Origin: Niallia taxi
GTDB taxonomy: Bacteria > Bacillota > Bacilli > Bacillales > Cytobacillaceae
DNA: 64,000 nt
NCBI RefSeq assembly: GCF_032818155.1
Contig: NZ_CP102589.1
Coordinates: 13,501-77,500 of the forward strand
Reading direction: 5' to 3'
How positions within the stretch are numbered: position 1 is the stretch's first letter; each line of letters starts with the position of its first letter. The notes under the pieces are model-generated. The model was given only the letters and a program-made list of their open reading frames with translations, was not told where the DNA came from and searched no databases. Made by a program: the position numbers and the translations under genes. Shown one piece after another: positions 17,961 through 24,794 of the stretch.

Positions 17961-18225
17961 ATTAGCATCCTTACCTTCCCATTTAGGTAATTTAAGCAAT
18001 TGAAAAAGACGCTGCATCTGATATGTAGTAATTGAATTATGCCGCGTGTCAAAGACCTGCTCTTCAACGCATCATCCAGTTCTTCATGCTCTTAGAAACA
18101 ACTAACGATAATTAATAGAAAAAACTTGCCCTGGCCATGATGGCGTTCACTAATCCAATGAAGAATACGCTTACATATTTAGAAAAAACAAAAAAACAAG
18201 TAGCCTCCTTTCAACAACCTAACAA
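17961..18225 (-). other. Long untranslated leader of kdgT-kdgK, no gene recognised
   Basis: About 265 bases separate the operator from the kdgT start. A strong AAGGAGG at about 18205-18211 is followed by TTG and only six codons, and short open stretches (for example one ending NAIMARASFFY) lack any recognisable match. It may be a regulatory leader or a decayed gene remnant; neither can be shown. Confidence 0.35.
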
Positions 18226-18246
18226 ACGTTCCACATCGTGGTACGT
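18226..18246. promoter_or_regulatory. Operator-like palindrome upstream of kdgT
   Basis: ACGTTCCAC-ATC-GTGGTACGT is a 9-bp inverted repeat with one mismatch, lying about 8-28 bases after the expected transcription start, a repressor position. A further GTTCCA half-site follows at 18248-18253. The IclR-type protein at 15158 is the obvious candidate to bind it. Confidence 0.6.
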
Positions 18247-18260
18247 TGTTCCATAAAATA

Positions 18261-18289
18261 ATTATACCGCTTACATTTTTATAATTCAA
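18261..18289 (-). promoter_or_regulatory. kdgTK promoter overlapped by a cre-like site
   Basis: Minus strand TTGAAT (18289-18284), 17-base spacer, TATAAT (18266-18261). The -10 lies inside TGTAAGCGGTATAA (18275-18262), which fits the cre consensus TGWAANCGNTNWCA at 13 of 14 positions. Catabolite repression by CcpA is inferred. Confidence 0.65.
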
Positions 18290-18321
18290 TAATTTGGCAA
18301 AAGAAAAGGATATTTCGACAG

Positions 18322-18358
18322 AAAAAAACAATATCTGTTTCAGAAGATATTGTTTTCT
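18322..18358 (-). terminator. Minus-strand terminator with no recognised gene before it
   Basis: Perfect 10-bp stem AACAATATCT / AGATATTGTT, followed on the minus strand by T7. The next upstream annotated gene, rlmCD, already has its own terminator at 18742-18781, so this one implies a separate short transcript from 18360-18740. Confidence 0.7.
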
Positions 18359-18425
18359 TCTATTACTATGTAAACCATTATTCTATAAACTAAGATGCTA
18401 ACATCTAGCCTTTAAACACGAAAGT

Positions 18426-18641
18426 TTAAAAGCTTACTTCTTTATTAAATAGCCTCTTTACATAGACACCATCCAAAAATACAGCATATGATTTAGCAGC
18501 GTTAAGTGATATTACGCTTTGAATCAAATTATCTAGAGTATTTACGATATTCATGTAGTTGTACCAGTTAATGTGGATATTCACTGAATAATTAGGAGTT
18601 TCATCAATAGTTATCAACATTATGAGGTTTATTAATAACAA
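18426..18641 (-). CDS. Possible small protein of unknown function
   Basis: An open frame of 71 codons from TTG 18641, or 64 from ATG 18620, with ordinary amino-acid content (ITIDETPNYSVNIHINWYNY near the start, FLDGVYVKRLFNKEVSF at the end). I do not recognise it. It lies between a candidate promoter (TTGTGG, 17 bases, TAACAT at 18647-18642) and a clear terminator at 18322-18358. No Shine-Dalgarno precedes either start, so coding is doubtful. Confidence 0.25.
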   Translation of the reverse strand: MLLINLIMLITIDETPNYSVNIHINWYNYMNIVNTLDNLIQSVISLNAAKSYAVFLDGVYVKRLFNKEVSF

Positions 18642-18669
18642 ATGTTAATACTTTCAGGTCTTATCCACA
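18572..18669. promoter_or_regulatory. Cluster of three DnaA-box-like 9-mers
   Basis: TTATCCACA at 18661-18669 is a perfect DnaA box. TTATCAACA at 18611-18619 and ATATCCACA (minus strand, 18580-18572) each differ at one base. Next to it, at 18674-18710, is an inverted repeat with arms CTTTCTGTATAAAC and GTTTACAGAAAG. DnaA binding is inferred. Confidence 0.45.
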
Positions 18670-18741
18670 AGGTCTTTCTGTATAAACAAATATTCAAGGT
18701 TTACAGAAAGCGATTTATTGTCTTTTCTAGCTATCATTAAA

Positions 18742-18781
18742 ACAAAAAATTCTGGATTCCTTTAGGGAAGTCCAGAATTTT
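18742..18781 (-). terminator. Terminator of rlmCD
   Basis: ATTCTGGA / TCCAGAAT stem extended by CTTCC/AGGAA-type pairing, followed by T5GT4 on the minus strand just after the stop. Confidence 0.88.
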
Positions 18782-18795
18782 TCCAAGAATTAATA

Positions 18796-20166
18796 TTACA
18801 CTGTTAATACCAACTGAGCTACAGCCTCAACATGCATTGTCTGCGGGAACATATCCACAGGCTGTACTTCAAGTGTTTTGTAGCCGCCGTCTTCAAGAAC
18901 GCGCAGGTCTCTTGCTAATGTTGCTGGGTTGCAGGAAACATACACGACTTTTTTTGGCTTCATGTCAATGATTGTTTGTAATAGGGCTTCATCACAGCCT
19001 TTTCTTGGCGGATCAACAACTAGAACATCTGCTGTGTTTCCTTCTTTATACCAGTTGGGGATAACTTCTTCTGCTTTACCGACAGCAAAATCCACATTGT
19101 GGATATCATTTAGGAGTGCATTTTTGCCAGCGTCTTCGATTGCTTGTGGAACAATTTCTACTCCAAACACCTTTTTTGCTTTTTTCGCGAGGAACAGAGA
19201 AATCGTGCCAATACCACAATAAGCATCAATAACGTTTTCTTCGCCTTGCAAATTAGCATACTCTAGTGCTTTATCATATAAAACCTTTGTCTGTTCTGGA
19301 TTTACTTGATAGAAAGAGCGGGCTGAAATAGCGAACTTCACATCTCCAATATAATCAGTAATTGTTTCTTGTCCCCACAATACATTTGTTATGTCGCCCA
19401 TAATGACATTTGTTTTTTTGTTATTCACATTGTGGATAATTGATTTTAAACCGGAAATCTCTGTTGCAATTTCATCCACAACTTTATTTTTGTTTGTAAT
19501 TTCGTTTGTTCTCGTAATAAGCACAATCATCATTTCACCTGTAACTAAACCACGGCGAACCATGATATGACGAAGCTCTCCTTTATGGCGCTCCTCATTG
19601 TATGCCTTTACTCCGTACTTTTGACAGATCTCTTTTACTTTTCTTACGACATCATCATTTTCTTCTTGTTGTATAAGGCAGGCTTCCATATTAATAATTT
19701 GGTGGCTGCGCTGTTGATAGAAACCTCCTATCAGACCGCCCTCCTGCTCTCCAATTGGCACCTGAGCCTTGTTGCGATAACGCCATGGCTCTTTCATTCC
19801 GATTGTCGGGTGAACTACAGCATCGATTTTTCCGATTCTTTCAAGGACATCCTGAACATGCTTATGCTTTACAAGGAGCTGACCTTCATAGTTAAGATGC
19901 TGAAGCTGACAGCCTCCGCATTCTTTATAAATTGGACATGGTGCTTCCACTCGATATGGGCTTTTTTCCTGCAATTCAAGCAAACGGCCAAACCCAAAAT
20001 TTTTATTAGTTTTCACGACTTTAACCTTCGCTTTTTCCCCTGGAAGTCCATTGGGGATAAACAGTGGATAACCTTCAACCTTCGCTACGCCAGAACCTTC
20101 ATGTGTCAAATCTTCAAATACTATATCTAATATATCGTTCTTTTGAACGGGCAATGTTCTGCTCAT
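18796..20166 (-). CDS. rlmCD: 23S rRNA (uracil-5-)-methyltransferase RlmCD/RumA type
   Basis: A 456-residue SAM-dependent RNA methyltransferase. An N-terminal TRAM domain (about 1-62) is followed by the iron-sulfur cysteines C77, C83 and C86 ([10 protein letters not shown]) plus a fourth Cys in MEACLIQ. The catalytic domain has FYQVNPEQT, the SAM motif [23 protein letters not shown] and the catalytic Cys in [12 protein letters not shown]. In Bacillus the single enzyme YefA/RlmCD methylates both U747 and U1939 of 23S rRNA; dual specificity here is by analogy. Start supported by AAAGGAAG. It lies next to dagK, as in B. subtilis (yerQ-yefA). Confidence 0.93.
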   Translation of the reverse strand: MSRTLPVQKNDILDIVFEDLTHEGSGVAKVEGYPLFIPNGLPGEKAKVKVVKTNKNFGFGRLLELQEKSPYRVEAPCPIYKECGGCQLQHLNYEGQLLVKHKHVQDVLERIGKIDAVVHPTIGMKEPWRYRNKAQVPIGEQEGGLIGGFYQQRSHQIINMEACLIQQEENDDVVRKVKEICQKYGVKAYNEERHKGELRHIMVRRGLVTGEMMIVLITRTNEITNKNKVVDEIATEISGLKSIIHNVNNKKTNVIMGDITNVLWGQETITDYIGDVKFAISARSFYQVNPEQTKVLYDKALEYANLQGEENVIDAYCGIGTISLFLAKKAKKVFGVEIVPQAIEDAGKNALLNDIHNVDFAVGKAEEVIPNWYKEGNTADVLVVDPPRKGCDEALLQTIIDMKPKKVVYVSCNPATLARDLRVLEDGGYKTLEVQPVDMFPQTMHVEAVAQLVLTV

Positions 20167-20318
20167 TGTCTACTTCCTTTGCTACATGTTATCTATTTTT
20201 GAAAAGTATACCGAACAAAATTGTATCATACTTTTCCTGTTATCTATAATCCTGTTGGTTTTTTTAAAGTTTGAAAACAATGGAAATAAGGGGCTTTTTT
20301 GGGGATTTGGAGTGGTGG

Positions 20319-20344
20319 ATAGAGTGAGTCCGCACTCACTCTAT
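20319..20344. other. Perfect 11-bp stem-loop between rlmCD and dagK
   Basis: ATAGAGTGAGT / ACTCACTCTAT with CCGC loop, five bases beyond the dagK stop. There is no T run on the minus strand, so it is a stable 3' structure rather than a standard terminator and may allow read-through into rlmCD. Confidence 0.5.
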
Positions 20345-20348
20345 ATCT

Positions 20349-21287
20349 TTACTCTGCTGTTAGTGTCTCTTCTTTAGGGCGATCTTCATCGCGGATTTGG
20401 TCAATTGGAACAAACACCTCAAAATGTCTGTATAAATTAACAAATTCTGCTGGAAGCACCCCACCGAACTCACCATCGAGGTTCAGCTGTACCTTCTCTT
20501 CAGATGTTATCTTAATACGGTTTGCACCTACATAAATAACATTCGGATCATTAATATGCTCTCCGCGAAGCGCCAATGTGGCAATACGGATAAAGTCTGC
20601 TAGATTGGCTTTTTTTAGGATAAGCAAGGAAAATAGACCATCATTGATCGAAGCACCTGGAGCAAGCTTTTCAAATCCGCCGACAGAGTTTGTCAGACCA
20701 ATTAAAAACAGCATGACTTCCCCTTCGAATAGCTTTCCGTCATATTCTATCTTTACTTTAGTAGCTTTAATAAAAGGCAGCTTTTCCATACCTTTCAAAT
20801 AATACGCCAGCTGTCCAAGCATTGTTTTCAACTTGCTCGGCACTTCATACGAAAGCTCAGTCAAATTGCCTCCGCCGCCAATATTGATAAAGTATTTGTC
20901 TTCATTTATCCGTCCAATATCGACAGGGATTGTGTCGCCTTTAGCAATTATATCCGCGGCAGCTTCAATGTCTCGCGGGATATGCAAGGCTCTTGCGAAG
21001 TCATTAGTTGTACCCACTGGGATAATTCCAAGCTTTGGCCGGTAGTCCTGTTCTGCTAGTCCATTAACTACTTCATTAATTGTGCCGTCTCCGCCAGCTG
21101 CAACAACAAGATCATATCTTCTTTCAATTGCAATCCTCGCAGCCTTTGTGGCATCCTCTGGCCCTGTCGTAGCATGACAGGATGTTTCATACCCTGCATT
21201 CTCAAGTTTTTTCAGCACCTCCGGTAAATGCTTTTTAAAAGCTTCCCGGCCTGATGTTGGATTATATATAATTCTTGCCCTTTTCAT
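20349..21287 (-). CDS. dagK: Diacylglycerol kinase DagK
   Basis: A 312-residue soluble diacylglycerol kinase (DgkB/YerQ family) that recycles diacylglycerol from lipoteichoic acid synthesis to phosphatidic acid. N-terminal RIIYNPTSGREAF, the nucleotide-binding VVAAGGDGTINEVVNGL (about 62-78) and IPVGTTNDFARAL are intact. Start at ATG 21287 (MKRARIIYNP), since AGGATG abuts the earlier ATG codons at 21296/21293. Long-standing neighbour of rlmCD. Confidence 0.93.
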   Translation of the reverse strand: MKRARIIYNPTSGREAFKKHLPEVLKKLENAGYETSCHATTGPEDATKAARIAIERRYDLVVAAGGDGTINEVVNGLAEQDYRPKLGIIPVGTTNDFARALHIPRDIEAAADIIAKGDTIPVDIGRINEDKYFINIGGGGNLTELSYEVPSKLKTMLGQLAYYLKGMEKLPFIKATKVKIEYDGKLFEGEVMLFLIGLTNSVGGFEKLAPGASINDGLFSLLILKKANLADFIRIATLALRGEHINDPNVIYVGANRIKITSEEKVQLNLDGEFGGVLPAEFVNLYRHFEVFVPIDQIRDEDRPKEETLTAE

Positions 21288-21467
21288 ACCCATCATCCTA
21301 TTTCATAATTTCATGGCTTGTTTTCTATCATCTAACATCATATACGAAAACCACTTCTTTAGGCAATATTTAGTATACTACCAACTGCTTTGTAAAAAAA
21401 ATTTAGAATTCTGCTATCAATTATACCCAAATAACTAATATCCCAACCCCAATAGGCATCTATAAAA

Positions 21468-21489
21468 ATTAAACAAACGTTTGATTAAT
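21468..21489 (-). terminator. Weak AT-rich terminator of the ECF-sigma operon
   Basis: ATTAATCAA-ACGT-TTGTTTAAT stem (one mismatch) followed by T5 on the minus strand, right after the stop at 21492. The stem is AT-rich, so termination may be inefficient. Confidence 0.4.
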
Positions 21490-21491
21490 AC

Positions 21492-22427
21492 TTACTTTTT
21501 ATCGTTCAGCTGTAACAGCGCACTATTAAAAACATAGATATGATGGTCGGCTTTTCCCTTTTTATAATTGCCATTATAAGTAGTATCGTCTTCTGTTGAT
21601 TCATACTCATCAGTGTCTTCCGCTTCCTTCACAAAGCTCCAATTCTGATTCTCTCCATTTTCCACCTGAGTATTCTCCACAGAAACCATTACATCGTTCG
21701 TCTCTTGTATATCTATATCAAGCTCACCAGCACCAGACACTTTCCAATCGCTTTTCAATCCGCGTGGATTAATGGATAGGTTGCTTTTAAGATTAGTAAT
21801 TTCTAATTGAACATCTGTAGGCACAAGCAAGGTAGCATCCATATTGGAATAATCAGAGTAGAACGTCGATGTTTGATACGGTCGCTCTTTCACCCTTATA
21901 TACAGTGTATCTCCTTTATGTGAAGTGGTGACATAATCCTCCAGTTTAGCTATTTTATCTAATGAACTATCCTGTCTGTATGTACCAAACAAGGAGACGT
22001 TTCTGTCATTCGTACCATCTACTTTAAGTTGCCCTATTCCGTCTCCTTCCACAACAACTCTATTGATATCATTGCTGATATTCTGTTCATATGCAGGAAG
22101 GTCCAGCGTTCTTTCTTCCTTCTTAATTTCATCCTGAATCAAGTCAATGAAGCCTGAAGTCTGAAGAAACACCATTATAATTCCGGCTGTACCCAATATG
22201 CCGACGATAAGAATACTAAATATGTCAAAATTCAGATAAGGTTTCTCCTGCTTGCTTAGAAATAGGTACAGCAGTATTTCTAAACCAAGAACTACAAGAA
22301 TAACTGGCCACCAAAGCTTTAAAGCAGTTGTAATATCCCACTCTAAAATTTGCGATAGTAACAGGAATACACCAAGAAGCAATAGTGATAATCCCATCGA
22401 AAATGTTCCTACTCTCCAAGTCCTCAT
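21492..22427 (-). CDS. LiaF/YvlB-like membrane protein with extracytoplasmic beta domain
   Basis: A 311-residue protein. Three hydrophobic segments at about 9-25, 37-54 and 69-88 resemble the LiaI/LiaF N-terminal module (WWPVILVVLGLEILLY). Residues about 110-300 form a beta-rich extracytoplasmic domain resembling toast-rack/DUF4097-type adhesin-like folds (IGQLKVDGTNDRNVSLFGTY, QLEITNLKSNLSI, WKVSGAGELDIDI). Such proteins often act in cell-envelope stress systems. It is the last gene of a four-gene operon with an ECF sigma factor and its anti-sigma, 33 bases after the previous gene, with GGGAGGAG before the ATG. Exact function is unknown. Confidence 0.7.
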   Translation of the reverse strand: MRTWRVGTFSMGLSLLLLGVFLLLSQILEWDITTALKLWWPVILVVLGLEILLYLFLSKQEKPYLNFDIFSILIVGILGTAGIIMVFLQTSGFIDLIQDEIKKEERTLDLPAYEQNISNDINRVVVEGDGIGQLKVDGTNDRNVSLFGTYRQDSSLDKIAKLEDYVTTSHKGDTLYIRVKERPYQTSTFYSDYSNMDATLLVPTDVQLEITNLKSNLSINPRGLKSDWKVSGAGELDIDIQETNDVMVSVENTQVENGENQNWSFVKEAEDTDEYESTEDDTTYNGNYKKGKADHHIYVFNSALLQLNDKK

Positions 22428-22460
22428 TCCGTATTTCTCCTCCCTTAATTAAGACAGATT

Positions 22461-23552
22461 TTACTGTCTATTATCTGTCTTTATCTTATTCTTATTGCCA
22501 GCAAGCACTCGCAAACCGCCGAAAATAAGGACGATGCAGACAACACCTGTTTGGAAGTAATGATAGAACAAAAATTGCAAGTCAATGCCAAGTAACAGCT
22601 GCAGTCTTGTTGAAAAGACTGGAAGCAGTATATTGACTGTCATATAGTAGAAGCCCACAAGGAGAAGGCCAATTCCGACCCATTTTTGATAGTTTGTTAA
22701 ATAAGCTATCACTGGTGTATCCTCCAGCTCCGCTTCGCCTATTCTCGAAGCTTTCTGAAGTCCATCGAAAAAGCTGTAAAACCATATAATCGGTATTAAA
22801 AACAAGAAAATTCCTAAGTAAAGCTCATTGATTAAGAAGATTGCAAATAGGAAGGCAGCCATTAATTGCAGACCTCTTTGCTGCAAGCCTAAGTATAAAT
22901 GACCTGCCCCTGGAAAAATGGAAAGGAATGTGGCAATGATTTTGCTTTTTTTCCCGTCTTCTCGATTTTGTTCAAAGTCTTGGAATATGGTCTGGTCAAC
23001 AAGCTCCTCGCCATTTTGTTTTTTAACAAACTGCTGCATAACATCAAAAAATCCATATACCCAAATAACCGGAAGTATAGCCAGAAACAGCAGGAACTCT
23101 CCTGCTCCAGTTAGGAATGACACAAATAAAACCATGATAATTAACCCCAAAAAGGTGGATAACAGTGTTATACCGCGGTACATCAAGCCTAATTGTATAT
23201 GTCCTAAACCAGGGATAAAGGATAGGACTATGGTATAGAAGCGCTGTGATTCAATTGTATTTACAAGCACTGTTTTGTCTTCCTGACCACCTGGCAGTAC
23301 TTGTCTTTTAAAATACCTGCTTGTGGTTATAAAAGTATCCAGAATGCTGATGCAATAAATTAGAAGCCCTATAAAAACAAGCACGATAACAATTTCATCC
23401 ATATATCCTGACATGCTTAGCAGTAATATGGAAAATACAGCAAGTCCGAAAACGGCAGCACCGTATAAAGAGCCTCTTATCCGCTTACCGATATAAAATA
23501 ATCCACCTCCTGGAAAGAAAGCTAAAATAAATGCGACGATCGGGTTTTTCAT
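22461..23552 (-). CDS. Polytopic membrane protein with three tandem TM2-like repeats
   Basis: A 363-residue membrane protein. Three internal repeats share a pattern: a short hydrophobic helix ending in F-x-P-G-x-G, then (F/H)xxxGxxxRG, then two hydrophobic segments; the last two end in (V/I)IW-x-Y-x-FFD. They begin near residues 7 (AFILAFFPGGG), 107 (TIVLSFIPGLGH) and 207 (ATFLSIFPGAGH). The single unit resembles the TM2 domain (PGxGxxYLG) found in many small membrane proteins. Two further hydrophobic segments close the protein. The start overlaps the anti-sigma stop (ATGA) and has AGGAGG. Function unknown; presumably a component or target of the ECF sigma system. Confidence 0.65.
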   Translation of the reverse strand: MKNPIVAFILAFFPGGGLFYIGKRIRGSLYGAAVFGLAVFSILLLSMSGYMDEIVIVLVFIGLLIYCISILDTFITTSRYFKRQVLPGGQEDKTVLVNTIESQRFYTIVLSFIPGLGHIQLGLMYRGITLLSTFLGLIIMVLFVSFLTGAGEFLLFLAILPVIWVYGFFDVMQQFVKKQNGEELVDQTIFQDFEQNREDGKKSKIIATFLSIFPGAGHLYLGLQQRGLQLMAAFLFAIFLINELYLGIFLFLIPIIWFYSFFDGLQKASRIGEAELEDTPVIAYLTNYQKWVGIGLLLVGFYYMTVNILLPVFSTRLQLLLGIDLQFLFYHYFQTGVVCIVLIFGGLRVLAGNKNKIKTDNRQ

Positions 23553-24031
23553 TTTTTCTTTTCCTCCTTCGTACTTCCATCAAATGTATCGAGCCAAGAA
23601 AATGTCTTGTTAACAAAGCCTACTTTTACTTCTTCCTGTTTCATCGGCATTTCCGCCTTTTGGATGCTTTCCGTATGTTTGATAATCGATTGGAAAACAC
23701 CAGTCGACATTAGAACCAGCGTTATGCTGGCAGCAAGTGCGTAGTGAAAGACAGAGGATTGGTAAAATGATTTTTTCTTTTTCGGTTGTAAAACAGGAAT
23801 ATCTGCTGCTTCTTCCTTTTCTTCTGAAATCTTCAGCATGATTTGATCTGTAAATGCCGCCACATCTGATATGGACGGAAGCTCAACTTCTTGTACTTCA
23901 ACTGCTTGAACGTATAAATCAAGGCACTGATCACACCCATAAAGATGGTCTTCCATTTGTGTTCGTTTGCCTTCATCAAGCTCGTCCTTTGCGTATTCTA
24001 GCCATTGTTCAAAAGAATAGTGCGGTATCAT
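23549..24031 (-). CDS. Zinc-finger anti-sigma factor (ZAS type)
   Basis: A 160-residue protein with the HxxxCxxC zinc motif (HLYGCDQC, about 31-38) in an N-terminal anti-sigma domain, and one transmembrane helix at about 108-127 (ALAASITLVLMSTGVF), followed by a short extracytoplasmic tail. This is the architecture of membrane-bound anti-sigma factors that hold an ECF sigma factor until signal-driven release or proteolysis. The start at 24031 overlaps the sigma gene stop (TTATGA) and follows GGAGGAGG; the frame to 24067 extends into the sigma gene without a better start. Confidence 0.85.
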   Translation of the reverse strand: MIPHYSFEQWLEYAKDELDEGKRTQMEDHLYGCDQCLDLYVQAVEVQEVELPSISDVAAFTDQIMLKISEEKEEAADIPVLQPKKKKSFYQSSVFHYALAASITLVLMSTGVFQSIIKHTESIQKAEMPMKQEEVKVGFVNKTFSWLDTFDGSTKEEKKK

Positions 24032-24597
24032 AAGAAATCCTCCTCCTTCCAATGCTTCTTCAACCAAATCCTTGCCCGGTACAGTTTTGTTTCAATTGTC
24101 TTAACTTGAACATTTTGCTCTTCAGCTAATTGCTGGTAGCTCTTTTCTGCAATATAGTAACCGTATATAACATCGCGATAGTTGTCAGGAATATCATTAA
24201 GCTTTTCCCTTAACAGCTTGCGCTGCTGCCTTATTAAGACCTCTGCCACTACATTGTCTTTTTTCCCTGTATCAAGCTCAATTTGTTCTGTGATGTCTTC
24301 TTTCCTTCTTTGCTGTTTTCGCTTAACATCAATCGAATGATTGACTGCTATTCTCGTTATCCAAGTTTTAAACCCTTGGTTTTCGTATTTGGGGAGAGAG
24401 TAATAAATTTTGAGGAACACTTCTTGTGCAGCATCTTCCGCTTCCTTTTGATCCTTAAGAACGCTGTAAATGGTGCGAAATATGTCCTGGCGATATTTCT
24501 CAACTAGCAAGCGAAATGCATCATCATCTCCAAGCTTGACTAGTTCAATCAATTCTTGATCTGCTATTATTCTCTCCCCCCTTCTAAACAACTTCAT
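24028..24597 (-). CDS. ECF-type RNA polymerase sigma factor
   Basis: A sigma-70 family ECF factor of up to 189 residues. Region 2 (FRLLVEKYRQDIFRTIYSVL ... DAAQEVFLKIY) and region 4 (IPDNYRDVIYGYYIAEKSYQ ... QLAEEQNVQVKTIETKLYRAR) are complete. It is first in an operon with its anti-sigma and two membrane proteins. The only ATG (24597) has no Shine-Dalgarno, while AAGGGGGGAG lies inside the frame (codons 5-8), spaced well for ATA at codon 11; a possible ECF -10 ends just before the ATG. Translation may thus be leaderless or begin at a rare codon. Target genes unknown beyond presumed autoregulation. Confidence 0.88.
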   Translation of the reverse strand: MKLFRRGERIIADQELIELVKLGDDDAFRLLVEKYRQDIFRTIYSVLKDQKEAEDAAQEVFLKIYYSLPKYENQGFKTWITRIAVNHSIDVKRKQQRRKEDITEQIELDTGKKDNVVAEVLIRQQRKLLREKLNDIPDNYRDVIYGYYIAEKSYQQLAEEQNVQVKTIETKLYRARIWLKKHWKEEDFL

Positions 24598-24603
24598 ATA
24601 ATA

Positions 24604-24630
24604 GACGTTATTAAATACTCAACCCCTACA
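24604..24630 (-). promoter_or_regulatory. Candidate ECF-type promoter of the sigma operon
   Basis: Minus strand TGTAGGG (24630-24624), 16-base spacer, CGTC (24607-24604). CGTC with a 16-base spacer is usual for ECF sigma -10 elements; the -35 is atypical. Transcription would start at about the ATG at 24597. Autoregulation is inferred. Confidence 0.35.
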
Positions 24631-24794
24631 CCAATGTTTTATTTTTTTCGAATAATATTATGTTACTGAAATAAACACTTTTTTATAGTACCATTTTTCC
24701 CTGCTGTTATTAGAAGTTTTTTTAACAATGAAACTATTATGGATAGTGACCGTATATTGATGGAGGCATTATTAAAAAGGAGGTTTTTTATTTA

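Noticed and set aside
19567..20130. Plus-strand frame of 187 codons
   Set aside because: Antisense shadow of rlmCD; no ribosome site and no recognisable motif.
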